A stretch of DNA of 64,000 nucleotides from Martelella lutilitoris (lineage in GTDB: Bacteria > Pseudomonadota > Alphaproteobacteria > Rhizobiales > Rhizobiaceae). The stretch is from contig NZ_VCLB01000001.1 in NCBI RefSeq assembly GCF_005924265.1, positions 62,001-126,000 of the forward strand. Direction: 5' to 3'. The translations under genes were made by a program, and so were the position numbers. Shown piece after piece: positions 8,032-18,005 of the stretch (position 1 is the stretch's first letter; each line of letters starts with the position of its first letter). The notes beneath the pieces are model-generated. The model ran no database searches. It was not told the origin of the DNA and saw only the letters and a list, made by a program, of their open reading frames with translations.

Positions 8032-9525
8032 ATGAGCTTCGGCGTCACTGTCAGTCTGACACTCTATTTCGTTCTGATGATCGCCATCGGCATTTATGCC
8101 TGGCGCAAATCCACGTCCAATTCCGAAGAATACATGCTCGGCGGGCGTCAGCTTTCGCCGGCCGTCGCCGCACTTTCGGCCGGCGCATCCGACATGAGCG
8201 GCTGGCTCCTGATGGGGCTTCCCGGCGCGCTCTTCGTATCCGGCCTGACGCAGAGCTGGATCGGGATCGGCCTTGTCATCGGCGCCTTCTTCAACTGGAT
8301 CATCGTCGCGCCCCGGCTGCGCGAGCAGACCGAGCGCTATGACAACAGCCTGACCATTCCGGAATTCCTGTCGAAACGCTTTCCCAGCAAGGCGATGGCG
8401 CTTCGAAGCGTGTCGGCGATCGTCATCGTCGTCTTCTTCGCCGTCTATACCGGCTCCGGACTTGTCGCCGGCGGCAAGCTGTTCGACACCGCTTTCCCCG
8501 ACCTCATCCACATCGGCAGTCTCTCCGCCTACCAGACCGGCATCATCCTGACGATGGGCATTGTTCTGGTCTACACGCTGATCGGCGGCTTTCTTGCCGT
8601 CAGCCTGACCGACTTCGTCCAGGGTTGCATCATGATGCTGGCGCTCGTGATCATGCCGCTCGTCGTCGTTTACAAGGCCGGCGGCGTCGGCGTGTCGGAA
8701 GCGCGGATGCTGAGCGTCGACCCGAACTTCCTGTCGATGTTCCACGGGCTGACCGTGGTCGGTTTCTTCTCGGCGGTCGCCTGGGGGCTCGGCTATTTCG
8801 GCCAGCCGCACATCATCGTCCGCTTCATGGCCGTGCGTTCGGTCGAGGACGTGCCGAAGGCGCGCAATATCGGCATGGCCTGGATGATCATCTCGCTGGC
8901 CGGCGCCGTCGGGCTCGGTATTTTCGGGCGCTCCTATGTGGTCGGCAACAATATCGACATCGCCGACCCCGAGACCATCTTCATCGTTTTGGCCAACCAG
9001 CTCTTCGTTCCGCTGGTGACCGGTTTCCTTCTGGCGGCGCTGCTGGCGGCGATCATGAGCACGATCTCGAGCCAGCTTCTGGTGGCCTCGTCCTCGCTGA
9101 CAGAGGATTTCTACCGCCTGTTCCTGCGCCGCCATGCGAGCGAGCGGGAAATGGTCAATATCGGCCGCTTCTTCGTGCTGGTCGTTGCCATCGTCGCCGC
9201 AATCATCGGCTGGGACCCGGATTCGAAGGTTCTCGGCCTCGTCTCCAATGCCTGGGCCGGCTTCGGTGCCGCCTTCGGTCCGCTGATCATCCTGTCGCTC
9301 ACCTGGCGCGGCATGTCGGGCGCGGGCGCGGTCGCGGGTCTCGTCGCCGGCGCGCTCACCGTCATCATCTGGATTTCGCTCGGCTGGGGCTCGAGCTTCC
9401 TCGGCGGCCCCGGCGTTTACGAGATCATCCCGGGCTTCATCGTCGCCTTCATCGCCATCTGGGTGGTGAGCCTGATGACGCCGACCAAGGACGAGTTCCG
9501 CCCGCTTTCGCCCGCTGCGGAATAG
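8032..9525 (+). CDS. putP: Sodium/proline symporter
   Basis: A 497-residue SSS-family transporter with about 13 membrane segments that imports proline with sodium. Family landmarks include SAGASDMSGWLLMGLPGA near residue 55, the WGLGYFGQPHIIVRFMA block in the middle, and STISSQLLVASSSLTEDFYR, which contains the Na+-coordinating serine region. ATG at 8032 follows AAGGGAACCTGCC. It is flanked by a long leader with a palindrome upstream and a strong terminator downstream, so it is probably monocistronic. putA is not in the window. Confidence 0.93.
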   Translation: MSFGVTVSLTLYFVLMIAIGIYAWRKSTSNSEEYMLGGRQLSPAVAALSAGASDMSGWLLMGLPGALFVSGLTQSWIGIGLVIGAFFNWIIVAPRLREQTERYDNSLTIPEFLSKRFPSKAMALRSVSAIVIVVFFAVYTGSGLVAGGKLFDTAFPDLIHIGSLSAYQTGIILTMGIVLVYTLIGGFLAVSLTDFVQGCIMMLALVIMPLVVVYKAGGVGVSEARMLSVDPNFLSMFHGLTVVGFFSAVAWGLGYFGQPHIIVRFMAVRSVEDVPKARNIGMAWMIISLAGAVGLGIFGRSYVVGNNIDIADPETIFIVLANQLFVPLVTGFLLAALLAAIMSTISSQLLVASSSLTEDFYRLFLRRHASEREMVNIGRFFVLVVAIVAAIIGWDPDSKVLGLVSNAWAGFGAAFGPLIILSLTWRGMSGAGAVAGLVAGALTVIIWISLGWGSSFLGGPGVYEIIPGFIVAFIAIWVVSLMTPTKDEFRPLSPAAE

Positions 9526-9541
9526 GCGAAGCTGAAAAAGG

Positions 9542-9578
9542 GGGGCGGGGCATCGTGCCGCCGCCCCTTCCTTTCCTT
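9542..9578 (+). terminator. Rho-independent terminator after putP
   Basis: An 11-pair interrupted GC stem (GGGGCGG plus GGCA pairing with TGCC and CCGCCCC, one bulged G) and TCG loop at 9542-9567 is followed by a pyrimidine tail TTCCTTTCCTT. It begins 16 bp after the putP stop. Confidence 0.7.
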
Positions 9579-9667
9579 CTCGGCCCGGCTGCCCGGCCTT
9601 CCGCCACTTGACCCCTCGCCGCTTTAGTGGCACTTCACCGGTCATTCTTCCAGAGAGACCGAATGCC

Positions 9668-10621
9668 ATGTCCGAGATGTCCGAAATCAAGCCGCATATG
9701 CACCCGAAGCGCTCCTTTCAGGGGTTGATCCTGACGCTGCAGGCCTATTGGGCCGACAAGGGCTGCGCCATTCTTCAGCCCTATGACATGGAAGTGGGCG
9801 CCGGCACGCTGCATCCCTCGACGACGCTCAGGGCGCTCGGACCGAAGCGCTGGAACGTCGCCTATATACAGCCCTCGCGCCGGCCCGCCGACGGGCGTTA
9901 CGGCGAAAACCCGAACCGGCTGCAGCATTACTACCAGTGTCAGGTGCTCCTGAAGCCCTCGCCGCCGGACCTGCAGGAGCTCTATCTCGGCTCGCTGAAG
10001 GCGATCGGCCTTGATCCGCTGCTGCACGATATCCGCTTTGTCGAGGACGACTGGGAAAACCCGACGACGGGCTCCTGGGGCCTTGGCTGGGAATGCTGGT
10101 GCGACGGCATGGAGGTCTCGCAGTTCACGTATTTCCAGCAGGTCTGCGGCATCGAATGCGCGCCGGTGGCCGGCGAACTGACCTATGGCCTTGAGCGGCT
10201 GGCCATGTATGTGCAGGGCGTTGACAATGTCTACGACCTCAACTTCAACGGCCGCGAGGGCGACGAGAAGGTCACCTATGGCGAAGTCTTCCTGCAGACC
10301 GAGCAGGAATATTCGCGCCACAATTTCGAATATGCCAATACCGAGATGCTGCACCGCCACTTTCTCGACGCCGAGGCCGAATGCCGAGCGCTGCTTGCAG
10401 CCGGCGCGCCGGGCGATGCGGCCAGCCTGCACAAATGCGTCTTTCCGGCCTATGACCAGTGCATCAAGGCCTCGCATCTCTTCAACCTGCTGGATGCGCG
10501 CGGCGTGATCTCGGTCACCGAGCGGCAGAGCTATATCCTCAGGGTCCGCACACTGGCCAAAGCCTGCGGAGAAGCCTATCTTCTGACGGAAGCAGGCGGG
10601 TTCCAGCCGAAAGCGGCCTGA
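9668..10621 (+). CDS. glyQ: Glycyl-tRNA synthetase alpha subunit
   Basis: A 317-residue catalytic subunit of the bacterial heterotetrameric glycyl-tRNA synthetase, charging tRNA-Gly in the cytoplasm with GlyS. Class II motifs are clear: [19 protein letters not shown] at the start, [21 protein letters not shown], and [20 protein letters not shown]. The ATG at 9668 was chosen because homologues begin shortly before the MHPKRSFQ segment. glyS lies 4.9 kb downstream on the same strand, with lemA, aroA and DUF2207 in between; in many genomes the two subunit genes are closer. Confidence 0.95.
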   Translation: MSEMSEIKPHMHPKRSFQGLILTLQAYWADKGCAILQPYDMEVGAGTLHPSTTLRALGPKRWNVAYIQPSRRPADGRYGENPNRLQHYYQCQVLLKPSPPDLQELYLGSLKAIGLDPLLHDIRFVEDDWENPTTGSWGLGWECWCDGMEVSQFTYFQQVCGIECAPVAGELTYGLERLAMYVQGVDNVYDLNFNGREGDEKVTYGEVFLQTEQEYSRHNFEYANTEMLHRHFLDAEAECRALLAAGAPGDAASLHKCVFPAYDQCIKASHLFNLLDARGVISVTERQSYILRVRTLAKACGEAYLLTEAGGFQPKAA

Positions 10622-10676
10622 CCTGATCAAGGGGGCGTTATTGACCGCGCCTGATCGTTGAGCTTGGGAGACGCGC

Positions 10677-11240
10677 ATGCTGACAACCCTTATCATCCTG
10701 ATCGTGATCATCGGCGCGATCGCGGGCTTCGTGATTTCGCTCTACAACGCGCTGGTGCGCGCGCGCCAGACGGCCGAGGAGGCCTGGTCCGGCATCGACG
10801 TGCAGCTCAAACGCCGCGCCGATCTCATCCCGAACCTGGTCGAGACCGTGAAGGGCTATGCGAGCCACGAGCGCGGCACGCTGGAAGAGGTTGTCGAAAA
10901 GCGCAACAAGGCGCAGTCGGTCGCCGCCAATGATGTTACCGGCCGCGCCCGGGCCGAGGGCGAGCTGACCCAGGCGCTCGGTCGCCTCTTCGCGCTCTCG
11001 GAAGCCTATCCGGATCTGAAGGCCAACCAGAACTTCGCCGATCTGCAGGCCTCGCTCGAAAAGACCGAAAGCGAAATCCAGATGGCGCGGCGCTACTATA
11101 ACGGCGCGACGCGGGAGCTGAACGTCAAGGTCGAGAGCTTCCCGAGCAATATCGTCGCCGGTCAGTTCGGCTTTGAAAAGCGCGACTATTTCGAGATCGA
11201 AGAGCCCGCCGACCGGGCGGTCCCCAACGTCTCGTTCTGA
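10677..11240 (+). CDS. LemA family protein
   Basis: A 187-residue protein with one N-terminal transmembrane helix (LTTLIILIVIIGAIAGFVIS) and the LemA hallmark QLKRRADLIPNLVETVKGYA at about residues 40-60, followed by long helices. Bacterial LemA proteins are membrane-anchored helical bundles of unknown biochemical role and often pair with DUF2207 proteins. Here the DUF2207 partner lies downstream with aroA between. Confidence in the family is high; function is unknown. Confidence 0.92.
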   Translation: MLTTLIILIVIIGAIAGFVISLYNALVRARQTAEEAWSGIDVQLKRRADLIPNLVETVKGYASHERGTLEEVVEKRNKAQSVAANDVTGRARAEGELTQALGRLFALSEAYPDLKANQNFADLQASLEKTESEIQMARRYYNGATRELNVKVESFPSNIVAGQFGFEKRDYFEIEEPADRAVPNVSF

Positions 11241-11245
11241 TTTTT

Positions 11246-11296
11246 TCGCGTGTCCGGACGGAAAACCGGCATCCACTTTTCCTGGGCGCGCTCTGG
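11246..11296. repeat. Short rhizobial intergenic repeat copy
   Basis: The stretch has the core GTCCGGACGGAAAACCGG, then CCACTTTTCC and a GCGCTCT end. This order matches a short, highly repeated motif I know from intergenic regions of Rhizobiales genomes (GTCCGnAAACCGnnnnCCACTTTTC). Only one copy is in the window, so repeat status rests on memory of other genomes. It fills the gap between lemA and aroA. Confidence 0.5.
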
Positions 11297-11311
11297 ATGA
11301 AAGTCTTACGC

Positions 11312-12577
11312 ATGAACAAGGACAGGCTCACTGTCATTCCGCCCGGCCATGCCCTTTCCGGCAAGGTCAACCCGCCCGGCTCCAAGTCGATCACCAACCG
11401 CGCGCTGCTGCTCGCAGGCCTTGCCCGCGGCACCAGCCGGCTGACGGGAGCGCTGAAGAGCGATGACACGCGCTACATGGCCAATGCGCTGCGCGCCATG
11501 GGCGTTTCCGTGGACGAGCCCGACGAAACAAGCTTCGTCGTCACGGGAACGGGGCGTCTTCAAGCGCCCTCCGGTCCGCTCTTCCTCGGCAATGCCGGCA
11601 CGGCGACGCGGTTTCTGACGGCAGCCGCCGCAGCCGTCGAGGGCATTGTGATCGTCGACGGCGACGAACACATGCACAAACGCCCGATCGCCCCCCTGGT
11701 GATCGCGTTACAAAGCCTCGGAATCAAGGCGGAAGCGCCGACCGGCTGCCCGCCGGTGACGATCGAGGGGCAGGGCCATTTCGGCACGGGCCGGGTGGAG
11801 ATCGACGCCGGGCTGTCCAGCCAGTATGTCTCAGCCCTGCTGATGGCAGCCCCGCTTGCGCCCGAGGGCACGACGGAACCGGTGACGATTGCGCTGACCG
11901 GCAAGGAGATCGGCGCGCGCGGCTATATCGGCCTGACGCTGGATGCCATGGTCGCCTTCGGCGCCAAGGTCGAGCAGGTGGACGAGGCGACCTGGAAAGT
12001 GCTGCCGACCGGCTACCGCGCGGCCGACTTCCACATTGAGCCGGATGCGTCTGCCGCGACCTATCTATGGGCGGCAGAAAAGCTCACCGGCGGATCGATC
12101 GACATCGGCACGCCGGCGGAAAGCTTCACCCAGCCCGATGCCAAGGCCTATGGCGTGATCGCCTCCTTCCCGCACATGCCGGCGGAAATCGACGGCAGCC
12201 AGATGCAGGACGCCGTGCCGACGCTTGCCGTGCTCGCCGCCTTCAACAATTCGCCCGTACGCTTTACCGGCATCGAGAACCTGCGCGTCAAGGAGTGCGA
12301 CCGCACGCGGGCGCTGTCGCTGGGACTGAACGCGATCCGCGAGGGACTGGCGGAGGAAGATGGCGATGACCTCATCGTCCATGCCGATCCCGCCCTCGCC
12401 GGTCAGCATCTGCCGGCCGAAATCGACACTTTTGCAGATCATCGCATTGCCATGTGCTTTGCGCTTGCGGGCCTGAAGATTTCCGGCATCACCATTCTCG
12501 ATCCCCTTTGCGTCGGCAAGACCTATCCGGGATATTGGGACGCGCTCGCTTCGCTGGGCGTTAAGTACGAAACCTGA
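11312..12577 (+). CDS. aroA: 3-phosphoshikimate 1-carboxyvinyltransferase (EPSP synthase)
   Basis: A 421-residue EPSP synthase of the shikimate pathway. It carries [20 protein letters not shown] (substrate lysine) and [15 protein letters not shown] at about 91-104. The latter is the class I glyphosate-site motif with Gly96, but with Phe at the position of E. coli Pro101, as in fungal AROM enzymes. The class II form (GNAATG) typical of many rhizobial aroA genes next to cmk is absent. ATG at 11312 matches homologous starts; another ATG at 11297 is possible and neither has a clear ribosome site. It interrupts the usual lemA-DUF2207 pairing, so it may be a second, transferred copy. Confidence 0.9.
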   Translation: MNKDRLTVIPPGHALSGKVNPPGSKSITNRALLLAGLARGTSRLTGALKSDDTRYMANALRAMGVSVDEPDETSFVVTGTGRLQAPSGPLFLGNAGTATRFLTAAAAAVEGIVIVDGDEHMHKRPIAPLVIALQSLGIKAEAPTGCPPVTIEGQGHFGTGRVEIDAGLSSQYVSALLMAAPLAPEGTTEPVTIALTGKEIGARGYIGLTLDAMVAFGAKVEQVDEATWKVLPTGYRAADFHIEPDASAATYLWAAEKLTGGSIDIGTPAESFTQPDAKAYGVIASFPHMPAEIDGSQMQDAVPTLAVLAAFNNSPVRFTGIENLRVKECDRTRALSLGLNAIREGLAEEDGDDLIVHADPALAGQHLPAEIDTFADHRIAMCFALAGLKISGITILDPLCVGKTYPGYWDALASLGVKYET

Positions 12578-12588
12578 GGGGAAGCACC

Positions 12589-14727
12589 ATGGCGAACCGG
12601 ACACTGTCAGATTTGCGGGGTTTTGCCATGCGGTGGGTCTTGTGGGCTCGCGCGAACTTCGCAGCGGCACACCCTTCAATCTCCCCCCTTGAGGTGCAGA
12701 GAGGGGCGCAGCGAAAGCCGCGCACTCTGAGTCCGATCGAGAGGGTTCACCCCCCTCTGTCGCTTTCGCGACATCTCCCCCTCAAGGTGGGAGATCGGCG
12801 GGCACCCTTCGCCGCCACCCTCCTCGCAACGCTCCTTCTTGCCGTCACCCCCGTCCAGGCAGCCGAGGTCATCAACAGCTTCACCTCCAATGTCACCGTC
12901 GAGAAATCCGGCCTCTACGACGTCACCGAGACGATCGCCGTCCACGCCGAAGGCGACCAGATCAAGCGCGGCATCTATCGCGATTTCCCGCTGACCTTCC
13001 GCAATGACGATGGCCGTTCCGGCCAGGTGACCTTCGACCTGAAATCCGCGACGCTCGACGGCAAGCCGGTTGACCACCATACGGAGAGCATATCGGGCGG
13101 CATCCGCATCTATCTGGGATCGGCCGATGCCACGGTTTCGCCCGGCAACCACACCTATCAGCTCACCTACGAGACCGACCGGCAGGTGCGCTATTTCGAC
13201 GATCACGACGAGATCTACTGGAACGCGACCGGCAATTTCTGGGCTTTCCCGATCGAAAAGGCGACAGCGGTGATCACCCTCCCTGAGGGCGTGAAGCCGA
13301 CGGACACGACCTTCTATACCGGCGCCTACGGTTCGCGCGACAAGAACGCCACGGTTTCGACCGACGGCAATGTCGTCACCTTCGAGACGACGGCTCCCCT
13401 TGGACCGAAGGAAGGCCTTTCCGTCGTCATCGCCGTGCCCAAGGGGGCGATCGACGCGCCGACCGATGCCGAGAGCGCCAGCTGGTTCCTGAGCGACTAT
13501 CGCAATTATTTCATTGGCTTTGCCGGTCTTTTGCTGGTCTTTGCCTACTATCTTCTCTCATGGCTGCGCGTGGGCCGCGATCCGCCGGCCGGCATCGTCG
13601 TGCCGCGCTGGGACCCGCCGGAAGGCCTTTCACCGGCGCTCGTCTCCTATGTCGAGAACCAGGGTTTCGGCTCCAGCCGGTTTGACGCGATCGCGGCAAC
13701 GGCGATCGACCTCGCGGTCAAGGGCTTCCTGATCATCGACGAGCCGAAGAAGGGCATGACGCTGAAGCGCACCGATAAGCCCTTCGACCCCGCTTTGCCG
13801 CCCGGCCAGAAGGCGCTGCTGAAGGCCGTCGACGATGCCGGCGGCGTCTTCATCGTCGACAAGGCCCATGGCAAGTCGGTCGCCTCCATGGCAAGCGCCT
13901 TCACCTCCGCCATCACGCGCGAGCACCGCGGCGATTATTTCGTCACCAATATCGGTTACACGATCGGCGGCGTCGCGCTTTCGGTTATCTCCGTCATCGC
14001 GCTCTTCGCCTTCGGCTATATCTCCAAAGATGTGGTGCCGGTTCTGCTGGTATCGGGGTTTATGTCAATCGTCATCAGCACTTTCGCGGCCTCCTTCGCC
14101 CGCAGTTTCCGCCGGCGCGGCCGCAGTTTCGGTTCGGCCGTCGGCCTGCTGATCGGCATCGGCATATTCGGCTTCTTCGCCGTCCACGCGCTCGGCGGCC
14201 TGCTGCTGACGCTCGCAAGCTCGCATCTTTACGCCGAGGACTGGGCGGTGATCGCCTCCGTCGGCGGGGTCGTGCTGATGAACCTCCTGTTCTTTTTCCT
14301 GATGGGCGCGCCGACGCCTTCGGGTCGGAAGAAAATGGACGAGATCGCCGGGCTGAAACAATATCTGACTCTTGCCGAGGCAAACCGCATGAACCTTGCG
14401 GGCGCGCCGGAAATGTCGCCGCAGCACTTCGAGACGCTGCTGCCCTATGCCGTGGCGCTCGGCGTTGAAAAACCATGGTCGAAGACCTTCGACACATGGC
14501 TGACGGCGGCAATCGCGGCGGGCACGGCGAGCTATTATTCGCCCTACTGGTATTACGGGGATTTTCGCCACCAGAACCTGTCCGACCAGATCGGCAGCTT
14601 CTCCTCCTCCATGGCGTCCACCATGTCGTCCTCCATGCCGACGCAAAACACCTCGTCCTCCGGTTTTTCCGGCGGCGGCGGCTTCTCCGGAGGCGGAGGC
14701 GGCGGTGGTGGCGGCGGCGGCTGGTAG
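12589..14727 (+). CDS. DUF2207 membrane protein with repeat-derived N-terminus
   Basis: DUF2207 proteins are predicted membrane proteins with an extracytoplasmic N-terminal domain. Here the signal peptide core ([20 protein letters not shown]) only appears about 70 residues after the ATG at 12589. The preceding residues are encoded by a palindromic repeat (12677-12798), which is open in this frame. GAGGGGAAGC before 12589 is a good ribosome site. If translation began there, the signal peptide would be buried; a GTG at 12787, inside the repeat, would give a normal signal peptide. After it come the DUF2207 domain ([21 protein letters not shown]), membrane helices near 270, 440 and 500, and a Ser/Gly tail ending in nine glycines and Trp. 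Partner of LemA by family association. Confidence 0.85.
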   Translation: MANRTLSDLRGFAMRWVLWARANFAAAHPSISPLEVQRGAQRKPRTLSPIERVHPPLSLSRHLPLKVGDRRAPFAATLLATLLLAVTPVQAAEVINSFTSNVTVEKSGLYDVTETIAVHAEGDQIKRGIYRDFPLTFRNDDGRSGQVTFDLKSATLDGKPVDHHTESISGGIRIYLGSADATVSPGNHTYQLTYETDRQVRYFDDHDEIYWNATGNFWAFPIEKATAVITLPEGVKPTDTTFYTGAYGSRDKNATVSTDGNVVTFETTAPLGPKEGLSVVIAVPKGAIDAPTDAESASWFLSDYRNYFIGFAGLLLVFAYYLLSWLRVGRDPPAGIVVPRWDPPEGLSPALVSYVENQGFGSSRFDAIAATAIDLAVKGFLIIDEPKKGMTLKRTDKPFDPALPPGQKALLKAVDDAGGVFIVDKAHGKSVASMASAFTSAITREHRGDYFVTNIGYTIGGVALSVISVIALFAFGYISKDVVPVLLVSGFMSIVISTFAASFARSFRRRGRSFGSAVGLLIGIGIFGFFAVHALGGLLLTLASSHLYAEDWAVIASVGGVVLMNLLFFFLMGAPTPSGRKKMDEIAGLKQYLTLAEANRMNLAGAPEMSPQHFETLLPYAVALGVEKPWSKTFDTWLTAAIAAGTASYYSPYWYYGDFRHQNLSDQIGSFSSSMASTMSSSMPTQNTSSSGFSGGGGFSGGGGGGGGGGGW
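12677..12798. repeat. RIME-like palindromic repeat inside a coding region
   Basis: The left end CAATCTCCCCCCTTGAGG and the inverted right end (CTCCCCCTCAAGGTGGGAGAT) match the ends of the repeat at 27738-27888. The right inner arm also has the TCGC-TTTC-GCGA hairpin. The left inner hairpin is deleted. It lies between the start codon and the signal peptide of the DUF2207 gene. Confidence 0.85.
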
Positions 14728-14732
14728 GCGGC

Positions 14733-15326
14733 TCAGTCCTCGACCCTGACGAAGCTTATCGGAGACGACGTCTCGGGAAAGCCGCCATCGGCCTCGTTCT
14801 GCCAGCTGAGCGGAAGATGGCCGAAGGATATCCGGTCGCCCTTGATCCAGAGCCGGTCCTTCAGCCTGGAGCCGACCTCCGGGAAGGTGTAGGGCGCGCA
14901 GGTCTTGCCCGAAACATCGCGCGGGACGCCGGTTTCCCAGTCACCGATATCGCAGCCGGCGGAGCCGATATTGGCGTTGTAATAGGTCGTCACTTCGGGC
15001 AGCAGCAATGTGTAGAGGAACGGACCGGTGCGCTGAACGAAATCGATATGGTTTTCCTGGCGGCTGGCCTCCTCGATAACGCCGCGATACTCCGCCTTCA
15101 CGGTCGGGACATCGCAGTTGTCATGCGCATAGGATTGCGCGGTCGCCGACAGAACTGCGCCTTCGATCGTCACCTCGGCGATAAAGCCGTGGCGGTCATT
15201 CTTGCCGATCGGCAGGCAGGCCGTCTTGTAGTGGCCCTGCGGCAACATCGTTTCCGCCTGGGCGGGCGCGGCGGCAAGCGCCATAAGGGCAAGCGCGGAG
15301 AATGGGACTGCGATTTTTCTGTTCAT
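14733..15326 (-). CDS. Exported protein of unknown function
   Basis: A 197-residue protein with a clear signal peptide (MNRKIAVPFSALALMALAAAPAQAE). The mature part looks beta-rich and contains four cysteines (HYKTACLP, HDNCDVP, SAGCDIGDW, GKTCAPY), suggesting two disulfides in the periplasm. It has no motif I can assign. It converges with the DUF2207 gene, with only 5 bp between stop codons. The start ATG at 15326 directly precedes the signal peptide. Confidence 0.8.
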   Translation of the reverse strand: MNRKIAVPFSALALMALAAAPAQAETMLPQGHYKTACLPIGKNDRHGFIAEVTIEGAVLSATAQSYAHDNCDVPTVKAEYRGVIEEASRQENHIDFVQRTGPFLYTLLLPEVTTYYNANIGSAGCDIGDWETGVPRDVSGKTCAPYTFPEVGSRLKDRLWIKGDRISFGHLPLSWQNEADGGFPETSSPISFVRVED

Positions 15327-15479
15327 GCTGCATGATGGATCCCAAAATCCGGCAATTGCGTGGCGCGGCGGCGCTTCTGTGCCGTCGGACCTTCCAAAAC
15401 CTCTATTCCCGGATGACTTTTGCCGCCGGGCTTGCTAACACGCCGTCACCGACATTCAGACCACGATAGAAGCTGTCCC

Positions 15480-17594
15480 ATGCCCGACCTTTTGCTTGAA
15501 CTCCGTTCCGAGGAAATCCCCGCCCGCATGCAGCGCCAGGCGGCAGGCGAACTGAAGAAGCGCGTGACCGATGCGCTGGTGGATGCGGGTCTGACCTATG
15601 AGGGCGCGCGCGAATATTTCACCCCGCGCCGGCTGACGCTCGACATCCACGGGCTGACGGCGCGCTCGGCCGATGTGCGCGAGGAGCGCAAGGGCCCGCG
15701 CGTCGGCTCGCCGGAAAAGGCGGTCGCGGGCTTTCTGCGCGGCGCTGGCCTTGACGACATTTCCCAGGCGCAGATCCAGTCGGACCCGAAGAAGGGCGAT
15801 TTCTACGTCGCCGTCATCGAAAAGCCCGGACGCGATGCCGAAGAGATCATCCGCGACGTGATGCCCGGCATCATCCGCAACTTCCCATGGCCGAAATCGA
15901 TGCGCTGGGGCGCTGCGTCTTCCGAGCCCGGCGCGCTGCGCTGGGTGAGGCCGCTGCAGTCGATCGTTTGCACCTTCGGCACGGAGATCGAGGAAACCAG
16001 GGTCATCGATTTCGAGATCGACGGCATTGCCGCCTCGAATGTCACCTATGGTCACCGTTTCCACGCGCCGGAACCCTTCGAGGTCAGGCGGTTCGCCGAT
16101 TATGCGGCGGGCCTGGAAAAGGCCTGCGTCATTCTCGATGCCGACCGGCGCAAGGATATCATCCGCGATGACGCCGCCAATCTGGCCTTTGCCAACGGGC
16201 TCGACGTGGTCGAGGATGAGGGGCTTCTGGACGAGGTTGCCGGCCTTGTCGAATATCCGCAGGTGCTGCTCGGCGAATTCGAGGAAGCCTTCCTCGAAAT
16301 CCCGGACGAGATCATCCGCCTGACGATCAAGACCAACCAGAAATGCTTCGTCGTCAGGAAGCATGGCGAGGACAGCCTCACCAACAAGTTTATCCTGGTT
16401 GCCAACATCGCCGCCACCGACGGCGGCAAGGAAATCCGCTACGGCAACGGCAAGGTCGTGCGCGCGCGCCTCTCCGACGCGCTGCATTTCTGGCATATGG
16501 ACCAGCGCGACCTGCCGGACCTTGCGACGCTTAAGAAATCGGCGGCGCAGTTCGGCCTCGACCTGAAGAAACCGCTCGACCAGCGCATGGCCAAGCTCGA
16601 CGCGCTGAACGTGACCTTCCACGCCAGGCTCGGCAGCCAGGGCGCCCGCGTCGACCGCATCCGCAAACTGGCAGGGGATCTGGCCCCGATCGTTGGCGCC
16701 GATGCGGCCGAGGTGGACCGCGCCGTGGTTCTGGCAAAGGCGGATCTTCGCACCGAGGCCGTCGGCGAATTCCCCGAGCTTCAGGGCGCCATGGGCCGCA
16801 AATACGCGCTTCTGCAGGGCGAGAGCGAGGATGTCGCGGCCGCCATCGAGGAACACTACAAGCCGCTCGGCCCCTCCGATGTCGTACCGCGCAACAAGGT
16901 CTCGCTGACGGTGGCGCTCGCCGACAAGCTCGACACGCTGACGGGCTTCTGGTCGATCGACGAAAAGCCGACCGGTTCCGGCGACCCCTATGCTTTGAGG
17001 CGCGCCGCGCTTGGCGTCATCCGCATCATACTGGAGCGCGGCGTCCGCCTGCCGCTGCTTTCGGTCTTCGACGACCGCGACCTGCTCTCCTTCTTCCACG
17101 ACCGCTTCAAGGTCTATCTGCGCGACATGGGCGCGCGTCACGATCTGATCGACGCGGTATTGTCGGCGGACGCGGATGATCTGGAAGTCGTTGCCCGGCG
17201 GGTGGAGGCGCTGACGAAATTCCTCGATTCAGAAGACGGCAGGAACCTGCTGGCGGGCGAAAAACGCGCCGGACAGCTTCTCGCTGCGGAAGAAAAGAAG
17301 AAGACGCGGGTTGCCGACACGGTTGATCCGGCGCTGTTTGAAACCGATGCCGAAAAGGCGCTCCACGACGCCATTCTTGCGGCGGAGAAGAGGGCGCGCG
17401 AAGCCTCGAAGCGGGAAGACTACTTTGCCGCCATGGAGGCGCTTTCGGCGCTGCGTGCACCCGTCGACGCCTTCTTTGAGGATGTGCTGGTCAATACCGA
17501 GGACGAGGCCGTGCGGGCAAACCGCCTGGCGTTGCTGGCGATGATCCGCGAGGCGACCGGCACGGTGGCGGACTTCTCGAAGATTGCCGGCTGA
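15480..17594 (+). CDS. glyS: Glycyl-tRNA synthetase beta subunit
   Basis: A 704-residue GlyS that recognises tRNA and completes the synthetase with GlyQ. It starts with [20 protein letters not shown], the conserved N-terminus, and contains [17 protein letters not shown] and the HD-like and anticodon-binding regions toward the C-terminus ([30 protein letters not shown]). The chosen ATG fits homologue lengths. It converges with a small membrane protein gene 28 bp downstream. A GC hairpin GAGGGC/GCCCTC overlaps its stop but lacks a T-run. Confidence 0.95.
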   Translation: MPDLLLELRSEEIPARMQRQAAGELKKRVTDALVDAGLTYEGAREYFTPRRLTLDIHGLTARSADVREERKGPRVGSPEKAVAGFLRGAGLDDISQAQIQSDPKKGDFYVAVIEKPGRDAEEIIRDVMPGIIRNFPWPKSMRWGAASSEPGALRWVRPLQSIVCTFGTEIEETRVIDFEIDGIAASNVTYGHRFHAPEPFEVRRFADYAAGLEKACVILDADRRKDIIRDDAANLAFANGLDVVEDEGLLDEVAGLVEYPQVLLGEFEEAFLEIPDEIIRLTIKTNQKCFVVRKHGEDSLTNKFILVANIAATDGGKEIRYGNGKVVRARLSDALHFWHMDQRDLPDLATLKKSAAQFGLDLKKPLDQRMAKLDALNVTFHARLGSQGARVDRIRKLAGDLAPIVGADAAEVDRAVVLAKADLRTEAVGEFPELQGAMGRKYALLQGESEDVAAAIEEHYKPLGPSDVVPRNKVSLTVALADKLDTLTGFWSIDEKPTGSGDPYALRRAALGVIRIILERGVRLPLLSVFDDRDLLSFFHDRFKVYLRDMGARHDLIDAVLSADADDLEVVARRVEALTKFLDSEDGRNLLAGEKRAGQLLAAEEKKKTRVADTVDPALFETDAEKALHDAILAAEKRAREASKREDYFAAMEALSALRAPVDAFFEDVLVNTEDEAVRANRLALLAMIREATGTVADFSKIAG

Positions 17595-17622
17595 GGGCCG
17601 CCGCCCTCCGCCGACGACGCTC

Positions 17623-17829
17623 TCAATCGTGCCAGATCACATGCCGGACGAAGCGCAGCACGAGATGCAGCGCCAGAAGCAGGGCGCCGACCAGGAGGAC
17701 GAGATGGGCGAGCGGGGTCAGAAGACTGCCCTCGATATCGCCAGCGACGTCGCGATAGTGATAAAGGCCGAAACGGATGGTCAGGGTGGCAAGGCCGATC
17801 ACCACCAGCACCAGGCCGGCTAGTTTCAT
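17623..17829 (-). CDS. Small two-helix membrane protein
   Basis: A 68-residue protein with two hydrophobic segments: LAGLVLVVIGLATLTIRFGL and LAHLVLLVGALLLALHLVLR. The ATG at 17829 follows GGGAGATCGG. It is in the place where a ThiZ ATPase could be expected downstream of thiXY, but there is no ATP-binding motif and it is separated from thiY by a hairpin. Unknown function. Confidence 0.65.
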   Translation of the reverse strand: MKLAGLVLVVIGLATLTIRFGLYHYRDVAGDIEGSLLTPLAHLVLLVGALLLALHLVLRFVRHVIWHD

Positions 17830-17930
17830 GTTCCGATCTCCCTGAGGCTGAAAAGCGCATGATCGAGATCGGTCTTCCTCGGGACGACGCGCCGCCGTCC
17901 GTCTTTCAACTTAAAAAGACCGAAACGCGA

Positions 17931-17951
17931 AAGACGGCCAGTGGCCGCCTT
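17931..17951 (-). terminator. Hairpin after thiY, possible terminator
   Basis: On the minus strand a 9-bp stem (AAGGCGGCC/GGCCGTCTT with one wobble pair) and ACT loop lies 55 bp after the thiY stop; T-rich sequence (TCGCGTTT, then TCTTTTT) follows with a gap. Moderately convincing terminator. Confidence 0.4.
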
Positions 17952-18005
17952 CCTGTATTTCGTTCCTTCTAATCCGGTTTTGTGGCGATTTGAGGCCGGA
18001 AAGGC

